From positions 62,001 to 126,000 of the forward strand of contig NZ_CP039712.1 in the NCBI RefSeq assembly GCF_005145005.1: a DNA stretch of 64,000 bases, given 5' to 3'. This DNA comes from Vagococcus zengguangii. GTDB taxonomy: Bacteria; Bacillota; Bacilli; Lactobacillales; Vagococcaceae. The notes under the pieces are model-generated. The model saw nothing but the letters and a program-made list of their open reading frames with translations. It had not been told where the DNA came from and did no database searches. Shown here piece after piece: positions 30,624 through 37,783 of this stretch. The first letter of the stretch is position 1, and each line of letters starts with the position of its first letter. Made by a program: the position numbers and the translations under genes.

Positions 30624-31089
30624 AACAGTTCGTTTAGCTTACGAAACAAAGTTATGGATAGACGAGCTAATAAGTAAAAAAGAATTAGAGTTAAGAGAAG
30701 AAATTAATAAGGGATTAATACCTAAGTTAGAGAAACATTTATTTGAGAATAGTACGGATATACTGAATGGTGTATCTTGTAACGTAGTGCTAAAAGTTAC
30801 AAGTGGAAGTATAATTGAACAAGCATACCGAAATACTAGACACTATACTAATGATGAATGGAAAAAAGTAGTGAGAAATATGGAAAGAAGTTTGAAAGAA
30901 GTAAATATGTATAAAGAAACAACTGTAACTCCTAGATTATATTTAGATGAAGATATTTTAACGGCGTTAGAATCCTACCAGGATGAATGGCGTTCTAAAG
31001 AACCAGGAAAAAGATTAATTAAATTGAGTTATGTAATAAAGGTAGTAGTATTTGCTGATTATTATAATAACTTTAACAAGAATATATAG
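30607..31089 (+). CDS. Putative ribbon-helix-helix DNA-binding protein
   Basis: 160 aa; the start MPRVNKTVRLAYETK at 30607 follows GAGGAGG. Two segments have a short strand followed by two helices: NKTVRLAYETKLWIDELI near the N-terminus and VTPRLYLDEDILTALESYQ through SYVIKVVVFADYY at the end. This resembles two ribbon-helix-helix units. Such a protein could bind the GTGTTAACAC operators that flank this two-gene unit, or act in a relaxosome. Overlaps the preceding gene. Family assignment is tentative. Confidence 0.7.
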   Translation: MPRVNKTVRLAYETKLWIDELISKKELELREEINKGLIPKLEKHLFENSTDILNGVSCNVVLKVTSGSIIEQAYRNTRHYTNDEWKKVVRNMERSLKEVNMYKETTVTPRLYLDEDILTALESYQDEWRSKEPGKRLIKLSYVIKVVVFADYYNNFNKNI

Positions 31090-31122
31090 GCTAAATGCTT
31101 ATATATTTTTGAGTAATATGTT

Positions 31123-31137
31123 TATTTGTGTTAACAC
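31123..31137 (+). promoter_or_regulatory. Second copy of the palindromic operator
   Basis: TATTTGTGTTAACAC matches 29681-29695 exactly; GTGTTAACAC is at 31128-31137. The first GTG of the downstream reading frame lies in this palindrome, which argues that it is a regulatory site and not the translation start. No strong -10 is placed as in the first copy. Confidence 0.55.
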
Positions 31138-31166
31138 TAAACGATTATGTAGAGGGGGTAAGGGTA

Positions 31167-32501
31167 TTGTTTAAAAGAAAAGAATGGATTGAAGTAGTAT
31201 ATCCAAGAAGACATCATTTAGGATTACTGTTTCTATATTTGATTTTTGTTTTTATTAATACCTCACTGATAGGAAAAGCAAATGGTTTATTATCGGTAAT
31301 TTTATTATTAATGAGTATATATATGCATTATAAATTAGTTAAGGTATATATGAAACGTAATAAATCAAAGAGTAAGATGATAGAACGACAAATACAATAT
31401 ATGATTCATACATTAAATTTGTATGATGAAGAGTATGTTGAAGTTACGAAAAATAATAAAGCTAGTATGGAAAAAAAGATATGTAGAGTTATAAGAATTT
31501 ATTATAAGTTGGACCATAGAAAAGTGTATGTAAGGGTATATCGTGATGGGGATAGATTTACTAAAATATCTAGTTCTAAAGAGTTTTACGAAAGTTTAGA
31601 AGCAGCTTTGGGGATGGAATTAGAAAAAGCTATAAAGAATATAAGATATATAGAATTTTCGTTTTTACGATATAAAGATAAGAGAATAAATGTATCGACT
31701 GGAACTAAACTATCGCAAGGTACTAAGGTCATGATTACCGAATCTTTGAGTTATGATGTTTCTAAAGTTAGTCATGGTTTAACAGTAGGTTCAACAGGGT
31801 CTGGAAAAAGCTTTTTTATTAATTCTAAAATATTGGCGTATGCACAGATGTCAGATAAGAAATATAACTCATGGGATGGAGCAGATATTAGGATTTGTGA
31901 TCCTAAGGCTAGTGATTTGTATCTGTATAAATTTGTTACAGGCTTTGGACCAGAAAAAGTTGCGTGTGAACCTAATTTAATTGCAAAAATGATTAGGGAA
32001 GTTTCTGAGTTAGTTGAAAAACGGTATAGAGAAATGTTTAATGATATTTCTTCTTTTGGTAAGACATTTGTAGATTTTAGAGGATATCCACCAGTAGTAA
32101 TATTTATAGACGAATATGCGGCATTAATGAAGACGGTAGACAAGAAGAATAAAGAGGAAATAGAAAAACATTTATATAATATTGTGTTAAAAGGGCGTGG
32201 ATGCGGTGTTTTTGCAGAAATAATTTTACAACGTCCTGATGCTTCAATTATTCCTGGACAAATACGTGACCAACTTCAAGTTAGAACAGGGTTATCTAAT
32301 TTGTCGCAAGAAGGAAAACAAATGTTGTTTGGTTCTACCGATATAGAATATAAAACAGTAAATGTTAAAGGAGGTGGTTATATTTTTATTGATTCAGTTA
32401 CAGAACAACCAGTTTATTTTGAAACGCCATTTATTTCAAAAGACTTTGATTTTTTGGATGAGATAGACAAAATTTATAAAAAGAGATTAGGTATAAATTG
32501 A
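31167..32501 (+). CDS. FtsK/SpoIIIE-family ATPase, TcpA-like coupling protein
   Basis: 444 aa from the TTG at 31167. Two hydrophobic segments (HHLGLLFLYLIFVFINTSLIG and LLSVILLLMSIYMHY) anchor the N-terminus. The P-loop GSTGSGKSFF is followed by Walker B VVIFIDEYAAL and LQRPDASIIPGQIRDQLQVR, as in FtsK/TcpA proteins. In mobile elements such ATPases deliver the relaxase-DNA complex to the mating channel. AGAGGGGG (31151-31158) fits TTG 31167; an earlier in-frame GTG (31128) lies in the operator palindrome. It resembles Orf21 of Tn916 in role and position. Confidence 0.88.
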   Translation: MFKRKEWIEVVYPRRHHLGLLFLYLIFVFINTSLIGKANGLLSVILLLMSIYMHYKLVKVYMKRNKSKSKMIERQIQYMIHTLNLYDEEYVEVTKNNKASMEKKICRVIRIYYKLDHRKVYVRVYRDGDRFTKISSSKEFYESLEAALGMELEKAIKNIRYIEFSFLRYKDKRINVSTGTKLSQGTKVMITESLSYDVSKVSHGLTVGSTGSGKSFFINSKILAYAQMSDKKYNSWDGADIRICDPKASDLYLYKFVTGFGPEKVACEPNLIAKMIREVSELVEKRYREMFNDISSFGKTFVDFRGYPPVVIFIDEYAALMKTVDKKNKEEIEKHLYNIVLKGRGCGVFAEIILQRPDASIIPGQIRDQLQVRTGLSNLSQEGKQMLFGSTDIEYKTVNVKGGGYIFIDSVTEQPVYFETPFISKDFDFLDEIDKIYKKRLGIN

Positions 32502-32525
32502 TAACAGGTATATCTAATTACATCT

Positions 32526-32572
32526 GTTATTCGAATTGTAATTAGGGGGGTTCTAATTGCAATTTGAATAAC
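32526..32572 (+). repeat. 20-bp inverted repeat with a G-rich loop
   Basis: Arms 32526-32545 and 32553-32572 agree at 18 of 20 positions, the other two being G-U in RNA, with a seven-base loop GGGGGTT. Candidate oriT, replication origin, or regulatory hairpin. Confidence 0.6.
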
Positions 32573-32578
32573 GGATTT

Positions 32579-32600
32579 TCATCAACAATGTTGTTGATGA
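32579..32600 (+). repeat. 10-bp perfect inverted repeat
   Basis: TCATCAACAA (32579-32588) and TTGTTGATGA (32591-32600) with two bases between them. It lies 34 bp upstream of the next gene and not before a T tract, so it is more likely a protein-binding site or origin structure than a terminator. Confidence 0.55.
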
Positions 32601-32633
32601 TTAAAAACATAAAAATAGGAAGAGGTATAAATT

Positions 32634-32948
32634 ATGAAATTAAACGATTTTTTAAAAGCGGATTTATTAGGAAATAAATTTTTAGCAGTAAAGGGATACG
32701 CTGAGGTGTTAGATAGAGAAACAGAACAATTAGCAGCGTATCGATTGAATGTATCTATTCAAGATGAATCTAGTGATTTCTTTATGGAAATGATTCAAGT
32801 TAAAGTAAATAATTTACATCCTACTGTTAGTGTAGAAGAATTAAAAAATAATAGAACAATGGGAGTTGCTTTAAAAGATTTGAATGTAGGGCAATTTAAT
32901 GGGAATTTGTGGTTTTCATGTACTGATGTACTACCAGTAACTAAATAG
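32634..32948 (+). CDS. Small element-encoded protein, possible OB-fold replication accessory
   Basis: 104 aa, acidic, alternating hydrophobic pattern consistent with an all-beta protein (FLAVKGYAEVLDRETEQLAAYRLNVSIQD; NLWFSCTDVLPV). No Cys pairs. In Tn916- and ICEBs1-like modules, small proteins beside the relaxase help the helicase or bind single strands; this occupies the same place but I see no decisive motif. AGGAAGAGG precedes the ATG. Confidence 0.7.
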   Translation: MKLNDFLKADLLGNKFLAVKGYAEVLDRETEQLAAYRLNVSIQDESSDFFMEMIQVKVNNLHPTVSVEELKNNRTMGVALKDLNVGQFNGNLWFSCTDVLPVTK

Positions 32949-33128
32949 ATATAGAGTAATGCTTAGAGAAGAATAAGGACAATGACTGCCAACGGAGTTG
33001 AGCAAGCGGAGCGTGTCAGTGGAACGGTTGTCCGTTTCTTTTCTTTAGCATTACGGAAGGAAATGCAATTTCCTTCCTAGTATATTTATTATATAAACAA
33101 AGATATGGCGAAAAAATACTAGTTAGGT
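32949..33128 (+). other. Structured non-coding region, candidate oriT or double-strand origin
   Basis: GTAATGCT (around 32956) is complementary to AGCATTAC (around 33047-33054). The stem continues with GGACAA/TTGTCC and encloses a GC-rich core containing CAACGGAGTTGAGCAAGCGG. A separate ten-pair hairpin with GCA loop follows (33055-33064 / 33068-33077). The core is strikingly GC-rich compared with the AT-rich element. It lies directly before the relaxase candidate, the usual place of a nick site. Confidence 0.55.
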
Positions 33129-33137
33129 TTGATTTTG

Positions 33138-33947
33138 ATGAACTATTATAATCAAAGAATTGTTCATACCGGACCATATGTTGAAATATGGGATTATGAA
33201 AAGTCTATTAGTCTAAACTCTGATACTATTGAGGGTGAAAAAGTTGAGATTGGAGAATCAAAAAATAAAAATCAGAAGAGAAAATCATTTGACGAATTAG
33301 ATGAGCAAGAGCAACATGAAAGACTAAGAAGAATGAATAAAACTAGATTAGATGCAAAATGGAGATTGTTAAGGATTGTTGACTGTAATTTTGATAATAG
33401 TACGTCTTTTTTAACTTTGACTACAAAAGAAAATATTGTTATACGTGATGAGTTTACAAATATGTTTAAGAAGTTTGTTAAAAGATTCAATTATCATGTA
33501 TATAAAACTAAGAAGAGTCAGTTAAAGTACATAGGTGTACTGGAGAGGCAGAAGAGAGGTGCTTGGCATGCACATGTATTATTATTCAGTGTGCCATTTG
33601 TTGAACACAATAAGTTATTAGGGTTATGGGGACACGGAGCTATTAGGATAAATAAATTAGATCATTTGGATGACTTATCAAATGCTGGTCGCTATGTTGT
33701 AAAGTATATGGAAAAAGGTATAGGTCAAGAACTAGTTGAAAGTTTTGGGAAAAAGGCATATTTGTATTCTAGAAATCTAAGTAAGCCTATAGAATCTAAA
33801 ATGTATTTAGATAAACCATTGGATTTAGAAAAGTCTGTAGTTTTGTATGAAACAGAATATGAGGGGAAAATATTCAGAGGGGGCCATTTAGTTAATAACA
33901 AGGTTAGGTATAGAAAAGTATTACTTACTAAGGAAGATGAAAAATAA
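33138..33947 (+). CDS. HUH-type Rep-like protein, candidate relaxase/replication initiator
   Basis: 269 aa. FLTLTTKEN (motif 1), AWHAHVLLF with the metal-binding His-x-His (HUH) and NAGRYVVKYMEKG with the Tyr-x-x-Lys-Tyr catalytic pattern define a rolling-circle initiator of the plasmid/phage Rep type. It lacks the features of a classical MobA or MobP relaxase. It would nick DNA at an origin by forming a tyrosine-DNA link. In streptococcal IMEs such Rep-derived proteins act as relaxases beside TcpA-like ATPases, as here. ATG 33138 is preferred over an upstream TTG (33129). Confidence 0.85.
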   Translation: MNYYNQRIVHTGPYVEIWDYEKSISLNSDTIEGEKVEIGESKNKNQKRKSFDELDEQEQHERLRRMNKTRLDAKWRLLRIVDCNFDNSTSFLTLTTKENIVIRDEFTNMFKKFVKRFNYHVYKTKKSQLKYIGVLERQKRGAWHAHVLLFSVPFVEHNKLLGLWGHGAIRINKLDHLDDLSNAGRYVVKYMEKGIGQELVESFGKKAYLYSRNLSKPIESKMYLDKPLDLEKSVVLYETEYEGKIFRGGHLVNNKVRYRKVLLTKEDEK

Positions 33948-33969
33948 TTTTTTGAGAAGGTGATTTTTT

Positions 33970-34248
33970 ATGAATGAAGTAAAAATAATTTTAGAAGATA
34001 ATCAATTAGATACACTGCGAAATACGATTTATATTTCCTTGATTGATGAAATTAATCGTGCTAGAAAAGATGTAGGATTAGAAAAAAGATATATGAATAA
34101 GAAAGAAATATGTGAATATCTTCATGTTGCTAATAATACGTTGGATAAGTGGTTAGAATTAGGATTACCAAGAATAATGATAGGTGGTTCAATAAGATAT
34201 GATAAGCGTTCAATAGATGAATGGATGAAACAATTTTTACAAAAATGA
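33970..34248 (+). CDS. xis: Excisionase-type helix-turn-helix protein
   Basis: 92 aa. Residues about 40-90 form a MerR/excisionase-like winged helix: YMNKKEICEYLHVANNTLDKW ... GGSIRYDKRSIDEWMKQF. Proteins of this type bend the attachment site and direct integrase to excision. AGAAGGTG precedes the ATG, and the integrase gene follows after 56 bp. Confidence 0.85.
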   Translation: MNEVKIILEDNQLDTLRNTIYISLIDEINRARKDVGLEKRYMNKKEICEYLHVANNTLDKWLELGLPRIMIGGSIRYDKRSIDEWMKQFLQK

Positions 34249-34304
34249 TAGTTTAAGCTTAGGATATTCAAATATACTTTAGCTTTTTAATTGGGGGAAT
34301 TAAA

Positions 34305-35534
34305 CTGGCAATTACAAAAAATAAAAGTGGAACTTATAGAGTGGAAGTTTATTATCCTAAAGAGGTTCAAGAAATTACTGGTGTGAAAGGAAGATATAAA
34401 AAAACTTTTAAAACGCTTAGAGAAGCTAAAGAAGATGAGAAAAAGATACTAGAAAAAATACAAAGAGTGATACAAGAAAAAAATTCTAGAGCGTTGGAAA
34501 TAAAAGGTAATATTAAATTTAAAAAGTTTTATGAAGAGATATGGTTGGATATGTATAAGAGTGGGTCAACAGGAAGAACAAGACAGATACCAAGTAACGT
34601 AACAGTTCAAAATACGAAAGATATATTTCGAATTCATATTTTACCTATGTTTGGTGACTATTCAATAAACTGGCTTAATGAGAATAAAGAATTTGTTTTA
34701 AGACAATTAACGGCATTATCTCAAACCTATGCCAATATTAAAATTGTAAAAGGATATGTTAATCAGGTTTTTGAAATGGCAGAATTACTTGATTACATTG
34801 AATATAATCGAATAGAAAAAGTAATAAGATATGTTTCAGCTCCTAAAAAACAAAAGTTAAAAGAAGAACGTGAATTAGTAGGGGAATCGATGACAGCTCG
34901 AGAACTTATTGAATGGTTAGACGTAGTAAATAATGAATACAATGAAGGAATATTGAGTATGCAAGATTATGTTTTATTTATGCTTACTTTGAATATTGGG
35001 GATCGTAAGAGTGAAAGCTATGCTTTACAGTGGAAACATATAGACTTTGAGAATGGCTATATATTATTAACACAAAATTTATCAAAAGTTGGAAACCTTA
35101 AGTCAACAAAAGGCAAGAAAAATACCAAAATTGCAATACCTTCATTTTTGATAGAGTTATTAAAAGAATGGAAAGAGTATCAAAAAATAGAACTGAAACA
35201 AATTGATATTAAACAGACTAAGGAACAATTCCTATTTACTTATGTTAATGGTAAAGGAGAAATTAACGTACCTGTACATATTGATTATTTAAATTATCGT
35301 TTGAATTCAATTCGTAGAAGAAATCCTGATTTAGTAAAATTAAATCCTCATAAATTACGACATACTTATTCAACCCTGGCAAGAGAAGGAGGAGCGTCTA
35401 TGAGTGAAATTTCAGAGGCTCTAACACACTCTGACACTAAGATAACTGAAACGTATGTAAATACTCCTAATATAGTTAAATTATCAATGTACGAGAAATT
35501 TGAGGGTAGATTAAATGAGGAGCGTAGAAAATGA
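34305..35534 (+). CDS. int: Tyrosine recombinase (integrase), probable CTG start
   Basis: 409 aa. The N-terminal AITKNKSGTYRVEVYYPKE fits an arm-binding domain; a SAM-like core-binding domain (about 70-180) and a catalytic domain with Arg (IGDRKSESYALQW), NPHKLRHTYS, LTHSDTKITETYV and nucleophile Tyr follow. In-frame ATG is absent near the start. CTG 34305 lies seven bases after GGGGG (34293-34297); the next option, GTG 34341, has no ribosome binding site and would truncate the N-terminal domain. Integrates site-specifically into rpsI. Confidence 0.92.
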   Translation: MAITKNKSGTYRVEVYYPKEVQEITGVKGRYKKTFKTLREAKEDEKKILEKIQRVIQEKNSRALEIKGNIKFKKFYEEIWLDMYKSGSTGRTRQIPSNVTVQNTKDIFRIHILPMFGDYSINWLNENKEFVLRQLTALSQTYANIKIVKGYVNQVFEMAELLDYIEYNRIEKVIRYVSAPKKQKLKEERELVGESMTARELIEWLDVVNNEYNEGILSMQDYVLFMLTLNIGDRKSESYALQWKHIDFENGYILLTQNLSKVGNLKSTKGKKNTKIAIPSFLIELLKEWKEYQKIELKQIDIKQTKEQFLFTYVNGKGEINVPVHIDYLNYRLNSIRRRNPDLVKLNPHKLRHTYSTLAREGGASMSEISEALTHSDTKITETYVNTPNIVKLSMYEKFEGRLNEERRK

Positions 35535-35553
35535 TATTAGAGGAGAGCATAAT

Positions 35554-35769
35554 ATGAAGACTTTGTTAGTTGGAGATATACATTTAAAAGTACGTCTAAT
35601 TTTACCAATCATAGAAATAAAAACATAAGAATTAAAATGTGAAGAAATCATATTTACAGATGCTTATGTGGATGATTATTTTCAGGGGTTTTATGTTAAT
35701 CTATTTATAGATGATTTAAATTATTTATTGAACTGGAAACAAAAAATGGAATCTAAAGGAATTAATTGA
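35554..35769 (+). pseudogene. Broken metallophosphoesterase gene
   Basis: The frame begins MKTLLVGDIHLK, the first metal-binding motif (GDxH) of calcineurin-like phosphoesterases, but meets TAA after 24 residues. The same frame continues as ELKCEEIIFTDAYVDDYFQG and NLFIDDLNYLLNWKQKM, consistent with the family, then stops again before the GNHD motif. It has both an in-frame stop and a lost 3' part, so it is non-functional. AGGAGAG precedes the ATG. Confidence 0.7.
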
Positions 35770-35789
35770 AAAGGTGAGGGACTTAAATA

Positions 35790-36143
35790 ATGAAAAAAAT
35801 AGGCATATTTTTTATTAACAATAATGAGATTATTGTTGATTCAATCTCTTATGAGGAAGGTAGATATTTAAATGGTTTATATGATAGTAATGCAGACCAT
35901 TGGCAATTATTTGACTCTCTTTCTTATAAATTTAATACAGACGATTATATTGATGTGCCTCGAGGAAGAGTGATTTATAATGAAATCAGTGATAATAGTA
36001 TTATTTATCTAGATAAGTGCTTTTTATCAAATGATGAAGTATTGGATAAAATTATTGAAGTGTTTGGAATAGAAAAATATGTATTAAAGGCAGATATTCA
36101 TTATCAGTGCCCAAATTGTTTAGAAGATATTTGGAAAGACTAG
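35790..36143 (+). CDS. Small protein of unknown function with a C-terminal CPNC motif
   Basis: 117 aa, acidic, no membrane segment. The C-terminal YQCPNCLEDIWKD has one Cys pair that might bind metal on dimerisation. It is the first intact gene of the right-hand cargo. I do not recognise the family. Confidence 0.65.
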   Translation: MKKIGIFFINNNEIIVDSISYEEGRYLNGLYDSNADHWQLFDSLSYKFNTDDYIDVPRGRVIYNEISDNSIIYLDKCFLSNDEVLDKIIEVFGIEKYVLKADIHYQCPNCLEDIWKD

Positions 36144-36168
36144 AAAAAATCGAAATGGGGAAAATAGA

Positions 36169-36612
36169 ATGAAATATTTATTATTAGATATAGATGATAC
36201 GATTGCACCTTTAAAAGTTGGTGGTCCAGATATGGTTATAATTGATAGTATGGGAATGGAGTTGGCTATTCCTCAATATATAGCTGATTGGCTAAAGAAA
36301 GCATCTGAAAAGGATATTAAAATTTATTGGTGTACAGACCGTCCGCCTATCCTTGGCTATTTAATTCAGAAAACTATAGGTTTTGAAACTGAAGGACAAT
36401 TAGAATTCTATAATACAAAAGCTTATGAATGGAGTAAACTTTACGGAATAATAGAATTTTGTAATGAACATGAGAATGACTTAGTTGTGTTAGCCGATAA
36501 TCTTGTGGAAAGAATGACTAAAGGTGTTGAATTACCAAGTAATTTGAAAACAGTTTTACCGTCAGACGCAACATTAACTATTGAAGATTTGAAAATTATT
36601 GATAGCCTATAG
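36169..36612 (+). CDS. HAD-superfamily hydrolase
   Basis: 147 aa. LLLDIDDTIAP is motif I with both catalytic Asp residues; YWCTDRPP carries the motif II Thr; VVLADN is a plausible motif IV. The cap domain is minimal, which usually allows large or macromolecular phosphate substrates, such as nucleic acid or protein ends. Substrate unknown. It lies 25 bp after the preceding gene with a GGGG-type site. Confidence 0.72.
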   Translation: MKYLLLDIDDTIAPLKVGGPDMVIIDSMGMELAIPQYIADWLKKASEKDIKIYWCTDRPPILGYLIQKTIGFETEGQLEFYNTKAYEWSKLYGIIEFCNEHENDLVVLADNLVERMTKGVELPSNLKTVLPSDATLTIEDLKIIDSL

Positions 36613-36627
36613 AATTGAAGTTAAAAA

Positions 36628-37251
36628 ATGAAAGATATGGGTTATGAGCTATATGATTATGTTAAATTCAAGACTAAAGAAAAGAATATTATTGGATATG
36701 TAGTCAGTAAGTATTTTAATGGTGAAGGAGTCATTCATTTTTATGATATATATTCTGAAATAGAAGAAGCTTATATTAATCATGTTCCAGAGTCAGAGTT
36801 ACATTTATTAGCTAAATCAAATAGTATGGCATGTAAAGCATTGAAATTAGCCGTTAATGTGCATAAAAATCAAGTAGATTTAGTCGGTGAGCCTTATATT
36901 AACCACATTGTTGCAGTAGGGGAAAAGGTAAAAAAATTTAAGGATGATGATTTGCTAACAGTTGCATATTTACATGATATTTTAGAGGATACGTATATAA
37001 CAGAAGATATCTTAAGATGTATATTCCCTGATGATATTGTAGATGCTGTTAGAAGCATCACTAAATCTGATAAGTATCAACCTTATGAAGAATATATACA
37101 AATTGTTAAGCTAAATGAATTATCCAGGATTGTAAAATTGGCAGATTTAGAACATAATTTAGTACTATCTAGGATAAAAGATTATACTTCCAAAGACTTA
37201 TTAAGAATAAAGAAATATAGAAAAGCAGTAAAAGAATTATCAAATCTGTAA
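36628..37251 (+). CDS. HD-domain phosphohydrolase, SpoT-like
   Basis: 207 aa. Residues about 1-65 form a small beta-rich N-terminal domain. The rest is an HD hydrolase: GEPYINHIVAVGE, AYLHDILEDT with the HD pair, and VKLADLEHNL. This is the pattern of (p)ppGpp hydrolases of the SpoT/MESH1 type, but without synthetase or regulatory domains. The substrate could be ppGpp or another nucleotide. 15 bp from the HAD gene. Confidence 0.75.
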   Translation: MKDMGYELYDYVKFKTKEKNIIGYVVSKYFNGEGVIHFYDIYSEIEEAYINHVPESELHLLAKSNSMACKALKLAVNVHKNQVDLVGEPYINHIVAVGEKVKKFKDDDLLTVAYLHDILEDTYITEDILRCIFPDDIVDAVRSITKSDKYQPYEEYIQIVKLNELSRIVKLADLEHNLVLSRIKDYTSKDLLRIKKYRKAVKELSNL

Positions 37252-37270
37252 TAATAGAGGATGATATCTA

Positions 37271-37561
37271 GTGGATAAATTTAAGTTACGTTATATTTGT
37301 GAGAATTGTGGGAAAATTGGTTTGTATCATAACGCAGAAGAAGCTCATGAAGAAGGATGGGATTACCCTCCTAAAATCGGAGAATATGGCGTTATAGGAC
37401 CTAGAACTTGCGGAGAATGTGGTATAGATACTACACTATATTGGGCAATAATTACTGATGAAATTAAAGAACTTTCTCAAATGACATTGAAGCAAAAAGC
37501 AACCTTTAATAGAATTTTACATGAACCAGCCAGTATTATTATAAGTGATCTTAATGAGTAG
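37271..37561 (+). CDS. Zinc-ribbon protein of unknown function
   Basis: 96 aa from a GTG. Two Cys pairs, CENC and CGEC, about 35 residues apart suggest one zinc. Between them is EEGWDYPPKIGEYGVIGPRTC, a compact ribbon rather than a DNA-binding array. It ends the cargo unit 150 bp before attR. Confidence 0.65.
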   Translation: MDKFKLRYICENCGKIGLYHNAEEAHEEGWDYPPKIGEYGVIGPRTCGECGIDTTLYWAIITDEIKELSQMTLKQKATFNRILHEPASIIISDLNE

Positions 37562-37589
37562 TGACGTAGTAAAAATAGAAGAATTATAA

Positions 37590-37608
37590 GGGACTGTTAT
37601 TGGGACCA
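37590..37608 (+). repeat. Right candidate integrase arm sites
   Basis: GGGACT at 37590 and GGGACC at 37602, again 12 bp apart, in the same orientation as at the left end. Confidence 0.55.
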
Positions 37609-37711
37609 TTTAACTGTAGAAAAATGAAATTTATATATAATAAATTTGTATTAATAATTATTTCTTATGGATAATACAAGGAAAAGAAACTAGATGAATA
37701 CATAAAGTCAT

Positions 37712-37763
37712 AAACCAGGTCTTAAGAAAGCACGTAAATCTTCACAGTTCTCAAAACGTTAAT
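37712..37763 (+). repeat. attR: host copy of the rpsI 3' end
   Basis: Perfect copy of 29502-29553. It is the original end of rpsI, displaced by the insertion. The following 20 bases differ from those after attL. Confidence 0.95.
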
Positions 37764-37783
37764 CGTTGTTATATCAACGTTTC

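Larger units (their letters stand above)
29502..37763 (+). mobile_element. Integrative and mobilizable element in rpsI
   Basis: About 8.2 kb between 52-bp direct repeats. Gene order: two unknown genes, FtsK/TcpA-like ATPase, small replication-module protein, HUH Rep-like relaxase candidate, excisionase, tyrosine integrase, then phosphohydrolase-type cargo. The DNA is visibly richer in A and T, with more ATA and AGA codons than the flanking host genes, a sign of transfer. There are no VirB4, VirB6 or other mating-channel genes, so it should need a helper conjugative element. Elements with noncanonical relaxases and TcpA-like coupling proteins are known from streptococci; the rpsI target and this cargo set it apart. 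Confidence 0.92.

Noticed and set aside
29745-31089. Confident toxin-antitoxin assignment
   Set aside because: Overlap and size are suggestive only; no toxin catalytic motif is visible and the first gene is unusually long for a toxin.
31128-31166. GTG at 31128 as the start of the FtsK-like gene
   Set aside because: This GTG is part of a palindrome repeated elsewhere as a regulatory site and has no ribosome binding site; TTG 31167 has AGAGGGGG at eight bases.
32949-33128. Retron-type or riboswitch non-coding RNA
   Set aside because: The region is structured, but no reverse transcriptase is nearby and no known aptamer pattern is recognised; an origin role fits the context better.
35554-35769. 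Intact small metallophosphoesterase
   Set aside because: The frame has a stop after 24 residues and lacks the later metal-binding motifs.
29502-37763. Prophage or full conjugative element
   Set aside because: No capsid, terminase, lysis, VirB4 or pore genes are present between the repeats.
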